DNA of 15,000 nt from Symbiodinium natans (GCA_905221605.1 CAJNDS010001233.1:1-15000); one strand, 5' to 3'. Numbered from the stretch's first letter, positions 8,601 to 15,000 are shown. Numbers and translations: made by a program. The notes: generated by a model not told the origin, from the letters alone.

Positions 8601-10556
8601 AGCACTGACTCAGCCCTTGAGTTCCACTCGAACAAAGTTGTAGATCCAGCCTACACCATCTTGTCGCAGCATTTCAAGGCGATACGGAGGCTTCTTCTCA
8701 GCTGGCCCGACAGGGACATTGGCAGATTGCACCAGAGCTGGAACAAACTCGGGCAATGGCTGAGCGAAGCTGAACATCCCTGGAAAAGGGCGGCTGGACC
8801 GCTTGGAGCCGCCTGGTGCTACCTTCAAGAGTTGGGGTGGGAGGCCATCAGCCTCAGCAAGTGGCGTGTTGAAGGCGACATTCTTGACATCCGTCAGGGA
8901 CCTGACTTCCATAGACTTCTTTTCCAGCTAAAACATCTAATTGACACCAGGCGACACCGTCGCATTGCTCAATCAGATGGTGGCAAAGGATTAGAGACAG
9001 GACCGGACTGGACAGCCCCCAGAAGGCTCCTCAAACAAGCCAACAAGCAAGAAAAGGCGGCGCTCCAAGCGTTGTGGCAAGGCGCTGTCAAGGCGTCTCC
9101 AACAGCCACGTGTTCCCTGTGTAACCTTCCTGCCACCAAGAAGCATGTACTCTGGGAATGCAAATGGTGGAAAAAGCATGGTGAACAACCGCCTAGATGG
9201 TGGGAAGATTACCCGGAGCATCAATCCACTGATTGTCTGTGGAATTTTGGGCTCATGCCCAACCTTCCCAGGGAAATGCCCTCCGGAGATTCCATTCTGG
9301 AAGTCCAAGGAGTCCTCCGCAATCCAGACCAAATCCCTGAAGGCGCTTTCGCGGCCACTGACGCCAGTGGGGGCCCCACCACTGACCATCGGCTTCAAAC
9401 CGTGGTGTGGGGGTTGATAGTTTATGAATGGTGTGGGAACACGCCCAAGCGAATTGGGTCCATTGCCGGTCTCCTTGGTAATGAGCAGTCAGTGTACCGA
9501 GGGGAGGCTAAAGCCATCCAACAAGCGGCCCTTCTCCTTCCAGAAGGAACCGACGTCACCAGTGACTGCAAAGGGGCCGTTGCGCGTGCCAGAAGGGGCC
9601 CCGCGGGGGGAGGAGCACACCAAGACATTTTTGGTACTGCGCCCACCCATGAGCTTCGCCTTACATGGGTCCCATCCCATTTGGGATGTGAGGAATTTAA
9701 GGCAAAAATGGGGGAAGGCCAAGAATGGCGGCGCAACATCAATGCTGAGGTTGATGCATTGGTGTCCAGACATGCCAAAGCCCTCTACAGCACTGAGCGT
9801 GCAGAAAGGCTACAGAAACAGGACAAACTGGCTACCGATGTGGCCAGCTTTTTAGGATGCCGGCTCCTCTCCTTGCTTGAGGGAGGCAAGAAGGATGGCC
9901 CGCAAGTTGTTTTCCCTAAGGATCCACCCCAGGAAGAACCGGCCAACCCTCCCTCCAGTAGCTCCTCCTCAAACCAATCCACCTTCTCCAAAAACCGGTG
10001 GAAGAAACGCCGGAAAATTCCGAGGGGCAACCAAGCCACCACAGGCCTGGATTCCCCCACCGTGAATCCGGCGGATGGCATTCCAGGGGGTGACGCTACC
10101 ACAGCACGACCTGAAGAAACAGGGAGCCTTAACAAAAAACAAATTTTGACAGGCTTGGTGCAAGGCACCCTGGACGTTAAAGGTCACACCTTTGTCATCA
10201 CCGTTAACAATTTGCAAATCAAATGTGAAAATTGCGGTTTGTGGATTCAACAAGTTGACACCAAAGACACATTCAACCGAAAGACCCATAACCATTGCAA
10301 GGGTCATCCGGACAGCGTTCCCTCCCCAACATGGACGTGGCACGCCTCCCACGTTATGGTGAATGAAGGGAACCGATGGGTGTGCGCAAAATGCAGTAGC
10401 ACTCAAAGTGTTGGGGGGTTAACCCATGGCCCCCTTGAGAGACCCTGCCAACACGCCCCGAATAAGAGGCCCCCAATGAATGCCCTTAAACTCAATAAAG
10501 CAGCCCAGGGTACGCCGTCGGTCGCCACCTTCTTTGGGGGCCCAAGAAATTTATAG
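5670..10556 (+). CDS. LINE ORF2: APE endonuclease, reverse transcriptase, RNase H
   Basis: The frame is open from 5670 to TAG 10554-10556. Its first ATG is 5859, but sequence before it (INLYNRFSALAEDENP, 5724-5771) looks protein-like, so the real start is unresolved. Endonuclease, about 6000-6645: Asn 6018, QETHL with Glu 6090, SGGV, GDFN at 6432-6443, GNEIDFAI, and PHCAI with the catalytic His region. RT, about 7440-8350: NKAPGPDGW, motif A LLLDLTSFYE with Asp 7857, motif B RGLIAGCPLAP, motif C WVDD with Asp pair 8133-8138. A CCHC finger, C-x2-C-x7-H-x4-C, lies at 9111-9161. RNase H, about 9340-9790, keeps Asp 9360, Glu 9504, Asp 9564, His 9678 and Asp 9753. The C-terminus has CENCGLWI at 10224-10247, then HNHC at 10287-10298 and CAKC at 10383-10394. 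The protein nicks the target DNA and primes cDNA from it. It looks intact. Confidence 0.9.
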   Translation, partial: GVFTNNISPEWREFGPSPINLYNRFSALAEDENPNDEFTSLLLKAKDQSLAACEEELVELVDKMPIRQRSLEEWAANHALHQLATHRNEPSVCLEAIADAKRQPKDEPAKFEITVANVTRWRAEIKTWLLDRRPQGVCLQETHLTAKEQHLAIHQLDQAGYAAWTLPAHPTEGGKNSGGVMIAVEKDRNFRFLRSFGVEGKGYVAVVGRTGKRDIVFISIYLETSVGLTGGHNPTIVGDLIAFIKGLTIEWFVAGDFNLPPQDILETSIESLLRGKVLATNEPTIMGGNEIDFAIASHTVSNGLEITTDWDVPFRPHCAIRYTLNVGVFRVCTLQARPFRRPVDDEQAPFQGHFTLVYPSLLLEPRADDAITAGFAGFTQRVEASLYPSDIRGRGCQVETHIGPLAPPKPTGFVWAGGKSKFWGRLTVWHRQGLRIGLSPKLQQVVQSHLSQLLLNWEECDAFRCQTAVNLVQEHFGKEGPKAKEVKQIIETQRKLHLRKAHQEQAKKYEAWLQGDGKNHLRHLYRALKTEENTTTRPFADLAVEVKPHARRAWWADMWAPSGLSGTHGTDPRLALQNQARKQAANLSPISVEEWNSLLKKVPNKAPGPDGWCYEMLRALPHEAILELASMVRQWEIEAHFPQHCDITQYAMLPKNETSERPIGLTHVLHRIFCKARWHLITEWENSYNPTSPWNQAKAGNSSLDTALRRLIRAETNKREKRHTITLLLDLTSFYETVPHWQLLAQGVRHSFPPLLLERALSLYSGSRYIEAQGSLSRPIRATRGLIAGCPLAPALSRVVLHDPISKMHSASPVHHIDLWVDDCSADFVDSHAPTVAAQAIKCYRELKADLENQGLMVSTTKTAFICSNKASARELQSLLEEHEPPIKTLGKDLGLDYAAGQRRRITVAKGRHAKGGQRARKLTKLQVKSTSIRVRLFNGSIRSSALYGHEGVGVAPKRRKWFRSLLAAALGRPTLASTDSALEFHSNKVVDPAYTILSQHFKAIRRLLLSWPDRDIGRLHQSWNKLGQWLSEAEHPWKRAAGPLGAAWCYLQELGWEAISLSKWRVEGDILDIRQGPDFHRLLFQLKHLIDTRRHRRIAQSDGGKGLETGPDWTAPRRLLKQANKQEKAALQALWQGAVKASPTATCSLCNLPATKKHVLWECKWWKKHGEQPPRWWEDYPEHQSTDCLWNFGLMPNLPREMPSGDSILEVQGVLRNPDQIPEGAFAATDASGGPTTDHRLQTVVWGLIVYEWCGNTPKRIGSIAGLLGNEQSVYRGEAKAIQQAALLLPEGTDVTSDCKGAVARARRGPAGGGAHQDIFGTAPTHELRLTWVPSHLGCEEFKAKMGEGQEWRRNINAEVDALVSRHAKALYSTERAERLQKQDKLATDVASFLGCRLLSLLEGGKKDGPQVVFPKDPPQEEPANPPSSSSSSNQSTFSKNRWKKRRKIPRGNQATTGLDSPTVNPADGIPGGDATTARPEETGSLNKKQILTGLVQGTLDVKGHTFVITVNNLQIKCENCGLWIQQVDTKDTFNRKTHNHCKGHPDSVPSPTWTWHASHVMVNEGNRWVCAKCSSTQSVGGLTHGPLERPCQHAPNKRPPMNALKLNKAAQGTPSVATFFGGPRNL

Positions 10557-10756
10557 TGATTTTCAGGTATGAACAATGTGAAATCTGCATTTTGTAGTGT
10601 CTTGTGTTAAACTACCCTTCAGTACCTTTGCACCTGCCTGATTTCCACTTGCCTGCCCTCACCTCCCGTATGGAATAAAATCCCCACACTGCAGCCGCTG
10701 GTCTCAAACACAGGTAGCAGCCGTAGGGCAGTTTAGCTACCTTAGAACCTGTAGAT
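10557..10756 (+). other. Spacer / likely LINE 3' UTR before the kinase-like gene
   Basis: No gene is seen. AATAAA occurs at 10674-10679, though dinoflagellates are not known to rely on it. GGTAGC (10713-10718) pairs with GCTACC (10736-10741), and CAGGT/ACCTG flank them, giving a small possible hairpin just before the next start codon. Confidence 0.45.
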
Positions 10757-12334
10757 ATGGGATGGGGCCAGGGCAAAGGAAAGGGGGCGCAGCCTCCTCA
10801 AGGCAAAGGCAAAGGTAAAGGGGGGGGGAGCCAACCTCCCGGAGCAGGCAAAGGGGGCCATCCTCCTGGAGGTAAAGGCGAGATCCCCTTCAAGCGGCCT
10901 TCCAAGAAGGACAGAGACCGCCTTAAGCAGCTGGGTTTGTGGCCACCTCCCAAGGGGCAAGGCAAGAACGCCCGAGCAGGCCCACACCCGGCAGAGGAAA
11001 GGGGTCACGCCAGACCACCCACACCTCCCCCCGTCAGACGGGGGGCTCCAGCAGCAAGAAGTCCCTCAACGAGCCGCAGCCGCACACCGCGCCAAGAGGA
11101 GACCGATGCAGAAGCACCAGCTGCGGAGTCCCCCTCGCAATCGTCGAACTCAACAGAGCTTCGACGAGCCTCACCCGACCAACCGCGGCACCAACCCGAG
11201 CCGAGCCCAACCCCACCTGCCGAGGGGGGAGAGGCAAACGCTGACCCCATGCCAGTCAAGCAGGAATCAACCGAGGAGTTTAGCTCCGAAGAGTCGTCAG
11301 GAGAGGCGGCACCTCTTCTACCTTGGCCTCTCTTGGCAGACAGCCTCCACCTCACGGTTGACCGGGTTCGCCGGAGCAACAACCGTGACTTCTGGCTGTC
11401 TAACCTCGGCCCAACCTTGTGGTTGGATTGCTTCCCAACCTTCAAGGGTTCCAGCCTCCTGGGCATAGGGGGAACGCGAGCAGTGTACACCTCACCTTCC
11501 TCAGAAGGCAAGGTGTGGAAGGTTGCTCTCAAAGCAGATCCCAGCCACCATGGGATTGAGCAAACCATTGGGCAGCGGCTCCCAGGTTTATGTGCCACGC
11601 AAACCAGAATGGTGGGGACGGGACAGCTCACCATCCGTGACTTCAAGACCCTGGAGATTGAGGTCTTGGAGGTTGAGCGTCTTACGCTGTTGCCTGACCA
11701 GCCCTCCAACCTCCAGGTCTTGCACATGTTCATGGTCCTCACAGCCCTTGTGGGTGCTGGCATTTGGGTCAGGGACCTGAACAGAAAGAATTGGGGGGTT
11801 CGTCCCCCCAATCCACACGGGCCCGATCAAGGGCCTGCGGAAATCGTGGCCCTTGATTGTGGGGGTTGGGCATTCCAAGATGCCCCGCTTGGTTTTCCCC
11901 AACGCGTCCGCATTGCCTCATGGTGGGGGTGGATCGAAGCCAACACCCCCGAGGTAGCGGCGTGGGCCCGAGGCGTCGTCCGTACGGACCACTCAAGCCC
12001 TCGGCGACTCGCCATCGCCTTCAGGCAGCGCCTCCTTGCCACAGATGGGGGGAAGGAGGTTCTTGGGACTTTGATCCGACAAGGGGTCATCATCCCTAGT
12101 CCCTCGCTGAACCTGTGCCTCCCGATGACGGTCAATGGAGTCAACAGTAGCGGGGACTGGTGCTTCGCCTCAATTGAAGACCTTGAGGCGCAAGCCCGCC
12201 GGGAAGGGGGGCAAAACCCACCTGTGCACACCACCTGCGGGGGCCCACGCCGCACCCACCGCTACACCTACCCACCCGAAAAGGGGGGAGCAGGGCACCT
12301 CTTGCAGGGCCTGTACTTGTACAGTCCTGTGTAG
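10757..12334 (+). CDS. GKG-leader protein with a divergent protein-kinase-like domain
   Basis: 525 residues from ATG 10757. Residues 1-70 are Gly/Lys/Gln/Pro-rich (GKGKG runs), as in many dinoflagellate proteins. Residues 80-185 are a Pro/Arg/Ser then Glu/Ser linker, probably disordered. Residues about 222-450 look like a kinase fold. LGIGGTRAVY (235-244) is the Gly-rich loop. VWKVALK (253-259) carries candidate strand-3 lysines. VLEVERL (303-309) fits the hinge. VRDLNRKNWGV (338-348) has Asp340-x4-Asn345 like the HRD-x4-N catalytic loop. LDCGGW (366-371) has Asp367-x-Gly like DFG. Loop-to-Asp spacing (~104) and Asp-to-Asp spacing (27) suit a small kinase with one insert. GFPQRVRIASWWGWI (379-393) recurs in the copy at 13223. 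Substrate is unknown; protein, small-molecule or no kinase activity are all possible. It lies 200 bases after LINE ORF2 and shares its C-rich codon use, so it could be a third ORF. Confidence 0.7.
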   Translation: MGWGQGKGKGAQPPQGKGKGKGGGSQPPGAGKGGHPPGGKGEIPFKRPSKKDRDRLKQLGLWPPPKGQGKNARAGPHPAEERGHARPPTPPPVRRGAPAARSPSTSRSRTPRQEETDAEAPAAESPSQSSNSTELRRASPDQPRHQPEPSPTPPAEGGEANADPMPVKQESTEEFSSEESSGEAAPLLPWPLLADSLHLTVDRVRRSNNRDFWLSNLGPTLWLDCFPTFKGSSLLGIGGTRAVYTSPSSEGKVWKVALKADPSHHGIEQTIGQRLPGLCATQTRMVGTGQLTIRDFKTLEIEVLEVERLTLLPDQPSNLQVLHMFMVLTALVGAGIWVRDLNRKNWGVRPPNPHGPDQGPAEIVALDCGGWAFQDAPLGFPQRVRIASWWGWIEANTPEVAAWARGVVRTDHSSPRRLAIAFRQRLLATDGGKEVLGTLIRQGVIIPSPSLNLCLPMTVNGVNSSGDWCFASIEDLEAQARREGGQNPPVHTTCGGPRRTHRYTYPPEKGGAGHLLQGLYLYSPV

Positions 12335-12660
12335 TCCAGCTTACCTCCAAAGAGAGGAGTAGGGTAGCGGCAGCTTTCTTTAGGCCCTCGTCCACTCTGC
12401 AGTGGTGTTCGCACAACTTCCCGGCAGGGTTGCCCCAAGCCAACCCGGAATGGCCTCTGCCTGTTTTCACTCACCCACCTTGGGGAGTATGGGCCTACAC
12501 GGCAACCGCCACCACACTTACCCACCCTTTAGGGGGGAACAAGCAGGGCACCTCTTGAAGGGCTCGTAGGGCAACGGCCCAAAGAGGTCTTGAGCAAACC
12601 CTCCAAAGTGAGGAGTAAGTGTGGTAGAAGTTTTAGGCTCCTCCACCAAAGGTGGAAAAC
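12256..12660 (+). repeat. Two diverged ~250-base units, each a ~115-base hairpin plus a terminal hairpin
   Basis: Unit A runs from about 12256 and unit B from about 12506. Both share ACCCACC, then GGGGGG, AGCAGGGCACCTCTTG and CCTCCAAAG-GAGGAGT. In A, CCGCTACACCTAC (12259-12271) pairs with GTAGGGTAGCGG (12359-12370) with one bulged A. In B, CCACCACACTTAC (12509-12521) pairs with GTAAGTGTGGTAG (12615-12627) at 12 of 13 positions. Each is followed by a short hairpin: CCACT/AGTGG (12392-12405) and TCCACC/GGTGGA (12642-12656). Unit A begins inside the end of the kinase-like coding region. Confidence 0.7.
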
Positions 12661-13220
12661 CCAAGGACGGTTTTAGGAATTGCCGCTTCGGCGGCCGCGC
12701 CTCGCGCTCCGAGAAGAAAGTTTTTGACTTCCTTGTGAGTGCCTTTACAGTTGACAGGATGTCTTGCACATGTGACATGAACCACGAGTTTGCATTGCAT
12801 GAGTTGAGAACTGTGCTTGAACCGTTTGTTTGGTGTTAGCAGAAGCAGGCATGGACATAGCATGTTTGGAGCTTGGCTTGAAAGTGTTTCTTGCTTTGAG
12901 CTTGACGTGAAATGCTTGGAGTGTGCATGATGAGCAGAGAAGCACTCGAGATGCTTTAGGAGCATCCTTGAAGAAGTGCGTGTTGCTCTGAGTTTGCTCT
13001 TCAAATCTTGGCCGCCGACCCTCGCTTCGCTCGTGTCGTCGTACTGAGGTTCGAGCAGAGTGGCTGTGCACTTGTATGCTTGTTTTGCTGAAGCACTGAA
13101 GTCCTGAGAAGCATTAGGACGTTTGCATGTGTTCCTCCTTTGTTTAACAAAGTTGAGATGGAATTCACGAAAGTGAAGCTGCGCTGACTCTGCGAGAGAC
13201 TTGCCGAACACCTCTGGGTG
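12661..13220. other. Intergenic stretch without a supported gene
   Basis: Base composition becomes less C-rich here, with many TTG/GAG/GCT words. The 12690-12715 and 13008-13035 parts have CGC/TCG-rich palindromic words (GCGGCCGC; CCTCGCTTCGCTCG). A long minus-strand open frame crosses it but shows no domain and is Ser/His/Lys-rich. I see no convincing coding region, RNA gene or terminator. Confidence 0.5.
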
Positions 13221-13232
13221 TTTTGGCTCAAG
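13221..13232 (+). other. Remnant of the dinoflagellate spliced leader
   Basis: TTTTGGCTCAAG equals the last 12 bases of the 22-base dinoflagellate spliced leader (ending CCATTTTGGCTCAAG). Such truncated leaders at the 5' edge of genomic genes are known marks of trans-spliced mRNAs that were reverse-transcribed and reinserted. It abuts the second kinase-like copy. The ten bases before it do not match the leader. Confidence 0.6.
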
Positions 13233-14021
13233 CGTGGAGTGAAAAAGAGCTCTGCGTTTTTCACACCTATGAGGTCCAGGGCAAAACCCGGTTCCTGACC
13301 ATGCTTGCTCGGGGGGGGTCAAGGGTGTGCTACACCCTTGACCGGGAACCCCGCTGGGTCCTGAAGGTGGGCCCCCAAGAGGCCCACCACTTCGAGTGGG
13401 AGCTTTTTGCGCTGTCCCTCGATTCCTGGCCGCAGGTCTGCCGGAGGTTCACCCTCCAGGTCGAGGTTCCTGGGATCCCGGCCCAGGACCTGAGGGCCTT
13501 CACAGTTGAGCGGATGGTGGCCCCCATCCGCCCAACACCGGACGGTTCATTCCTCCAGATGTGCATTATGTTGTGCTTCTGGTCAGGACTACGCCTTCCG
13601 GAGGGGTACCTCCATCCCCGGGATCAAGGGGAGCATAACTGGGGGTACTTGGGAATGCCCAAGTACCACCGGTTAACGTCCCTGGACGTAGCCAACTGGG
13701 GCACAAGGGAACACTACGGTTTCCCCAGCCAAACCCGGCTCGTCTCCTTTTTCCGGTGGTTCGACCAAGACTCCCCCACCCTAAGCAACAAAGTCGAGGT
13801 GGGTCAGCCTCCACCATGCTAGCATCCCCATGCTGGCAAGCCTGTTGCTGTGGGAGTTAAAGAACATGGACATGGTGTTTGTCGAGGCTCTCATTGACAT
13901 GAAAGTCCTTTATGAGTTGCCCTCCCCGGACTATGGGCTAGCACGACCCCTCGGCAACATCATGGAAGAGCCTCGCTGGGAGTTGGTCCCCCTGAGGGAG
14001 CCACCAGCTGATGCAGCCTAG
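13223..14021 (+). pseudogene. Second kinase-like copy, diverged and frameshifted
   Basis: The frame is open from 13157 to TAG 13820-13822. The first in-frame ATG is 13301, but similarity to the 10757 protein starts earlier (near 13250), so the N-terminus seems lost. It lacks the GKG leader. Shared points in order: LARGGSRVCYT (from 13304) for the Gly-rich loop, WVLKV for the lysine strand, HHFEWE for helix C, FTVERM for the hinge, PRDQGEHNWG with Asp 13622 and Asn 13637 (D-x4-N), LDVANW with Asp 13685 (the DFG Gly is Ala here), and GFPSQTRLVSFFRWF. After about 13785-13800 the similarity moves to the +1 frame (13791-14021), where MVFVEALID and YELPSPD correspond to VLGTLIRQG and IIPSPSL in the first copy. 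The gene is therefore probably broken by one indel. The two copies are only distantly alike, so this is not a recent duplication. Confidence 0.6.
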
Positions 14022-14381
14022 GAGGTTGCATCCTCCCAGCGAGGAAAGGCAAGAGGTACCATCCTCGCTACCGGAGCGGAACCCTGGCCGCCTCCCTCTG
14101 TCAGCCTGCACCAAGTGCATCAAAGGCTTTGAGGGACCTTTTGTCAGGAGGTTCCTAACCTCTCGGGAGGTACCAGCCTCTGGTAGCATCCCAAAGAGGA
14201 TGAAAGCAGAGGTTCATCCTCGCTGCCAGAGAGCACCCCTGGCCCCCCCCTCACGGTTTTGCAACCCCTTGCACCGAAACCTGAGGTGGTTTTTGCCAGG
14301 AGGTTCAATCCTCTCCCCTGAGGTACAACCTCTGGTAGCATCCCAAAGTGGATGGTAGCCTAGGAGGAGGTTGCTTTCCTC
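14022..14381 (+). repeat. Eight GAGGT...CCTC mini-hairpins, partly in 152-base units
   Basis: GAGGT, a 3-6-base spacer and CCTC occur at 14022-14035, 14053-14066, 14148-14162, 14167-14180, 14209-14221, 14300-14313, 14320-14332 and 14367-14381. Two pairs (14148/14167 and 14300/14320) are each followed by TGGTAGCATCCCAAAG, giving a 152-base period. GCCTAGGAGG occurs at both ends of the array (about 14017 and 14358). No reading frame is supported here. Spacer bases vary while the arms are kept. Confidence 0.8.
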
Positions 14382-14542
14382 CCCCTGTACCATAGGGCCA
14401 AGAGGGCCATCAGTAGTGCCAGTACAGAGTCACGGTTTTCACAACCCAAACACCAAGACGGTGGATCGCATTTGTTCGCTCAACTCGGAAAAAAAAATTG
14501 AACCTGGCTTGAACCTGGGTTGTTCAATCTTGAAAGGGAACA

Positions 14543-15000
14543 AGACTGTTTTTTGTTTCTTAAAGCAAAAAGAGGAGAAGAGAATTTATTCTAAATTCCA
14601 CCCCCCTCGAATATTCTTTTGTTTTTCGTATTTCATTCTTCGAAAACTCAGAGGAGAAGGGAGAAGGGAATTTATTCTAAATTCTACCCCCCTCGAATTT
14701 CTCGAATCTTCTTTTGTTTTTTGTATTTCCTTATTCGAAAATCAGAGGAGTAGAGACGAGACAGTTGTTGTTTCTAAAAGTAAAGAGCGGGGGGGTTGGG
14801 GGGGGCGCAGCCCCCCCCATTTTGCCTGTTATTGGAAAGAGGGGAGAAGAGAGAAAGGACTTTAGTCTAAATTTCACCCCTCTCAAATCTTGTTTTGTTT
14901 TTGTATTTCATTGTTCAAAACTCAGAGGAGTAGAGACGAGATTGTTTTTGTTTGAAGTAAAGAGCGGGGGGGTTGGGGGTGGGACGGCGGGGAAAGGGGG
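14543..15000. repeat. Mosaic tandem repeat of GAATTTATTC-TAAATTC and AGAGGAGTAGAGACGAG modules
   Basis: Module R begins with AGAGGAGAAG-like sequence at about 14571, 14650 and 14838, then runs through TCTAAATT, ACCCC, CTC and TTTTGTTTTT to a TTCATT/TTCGAAAA end. Module C (AGAGGAGTAGAGACGAG, then a TTGTTT stretch, AAAGAGCGGGGGGGTTGGGGG) starts at 14744 and 14924, 180 bases apart, and a worn copy lies near 14543-14572. The array runs off the window. No gene is seen; the open frame across it is an accident. Confidence 0.8.
14798..14818. repeat. G8C-GCA-GC8 inverted repeat
   Basis: Eight G, C, the loop GCA, G and eight C make a perfect 9-bp stem with a 3-base loop inside repeat module C. The second module copy has a GGGGGTGGGACGG stretch at this place and lacks the C arm. 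Confidence 0.9.

Larger units (their letters stand above)
3988..10750 (+). mobile_element. Full-length-looking LINE (non-LTR retrotransposon) with APE endonuclease and RNase H
   Basis: ORF1 with a nucleic-acid-binding look is followed by one long ORF2 carrying an AP-type endonuclease, RT, a CCHC finger and RNase H, the layout of R1/I/Jockey-like LINEs that kept RNase H. Both frames are open over long stretches and all catalytic residues I looked for are present, so the copy is young or under constraint. The outer limits are approximate: I could not see target-site duplications, a poly(A) tail or a simple-repeat tail. Whether the kinase-like gene at 10757 belongs to the same element is open. 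Confidence 0.8.

Noticed and set aside
185-10590. Shared word TGAAATCTG at 187 and 10579 as a target-site duplication
   Set aside because: It is nine bases long, the sites do not border one element, and chance explains it.
10674-10679. AATAAA polyadenylation signal
   Set aside because: The word matches, but dinoflagellates show little use of it and no poly(A) tract follows, so it is noted only.
11005-11811. 268-residue minus-strand frame opposite the kinase-like gene
   Set aside because: It mirrors the Pro/Ser/Arg-rich linker codons of the plus-strand gene, which has the recognisable motifs.
12633-13322. 229-residue minus-strand open frame
   Set aside because: It is Ser/His/Lys-rich with no motif, spans an intergenic region and the edge of the plus-strand kinase-like copy, and its start has no support.

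Overview
The window looks like repeat-rich nuclear DNA of a dinoflagellate, most likely a Symbiodiniaceae-type genome. This is an inference from four things: a Ty1/copia-type pol relic, a long LINE with an apurinic-endonuclease-type domain plus RT plus RNase H, a protein with a Gly-Lys-Gly-Lys-Gly leader, and a 12-base exact match to the 3' end of the dinoflagellate spliced leader (13221-13232). Every recognisable coding region lies on the + strand. I see no rRNA or tRNA gene and no ordinary cellular housekeeping gene.

Layout. 1-510 is simple and tandem repeat: a GTT microsatellite, an 11/12-base CCCGAAGTTT array, then an array of palindromes built on TTTGTCTACGTAGACAAA. 511-3910 is a 5'-truncated Ty1/copia-type pol (end of integrase, RT, RNase H) broken by one frameshift at about 1805-1815. 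It carries an unusual C-terminal domain that may be a divergent methyltransferase. 3943-4213 is non-coding leader. 4214-5386 and 5670-10556 are ORF1 (zinc ribbon plus coiled coil) and ORF2 (endonuclease, RT, CCHC finger, RNase H, C-terminal zinc motifs) of a largely intact LINE. Between them the reading frame changes, and ORF2's frame opens right after a 16-pyrimidine tract ending in AG, like a splice or trans-splice acceptor.

10757-12334 encodes a 525-residue protein: a GKG/proline-rich leader, an SR/acidic linker, and a domain with the layout of a protein-kinase fold (Gly-rich loop, R-D-x4-N, D-x-G). A second, divergent and frameshifted copy of that domain lies at 13223-14021. The spliced-leader remnant sits at its 5' edge, which suggests a retroposed mRNA. 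Each copy is followed by a region dense in small hairpins: two ~115-base hairpins with compensating arm changes at 12256-12660, and eight GAGGT...CCTC mini-hairpins at 14022-14381. The window ends in tandem repeats (14543-15000).

The LINE proteins should act together: ORF1 coats the RNA, and ORF2 nicks the target, reverse-transcribes and degrades the template. Whether the kinase-like gene rides with the LINE as a third ORF, or is a separate retroposed family, cannot be settled from this window. The pair of kinase-like copies with hairpin-rich 3' flanks is the best candidate here for an undescribed system.
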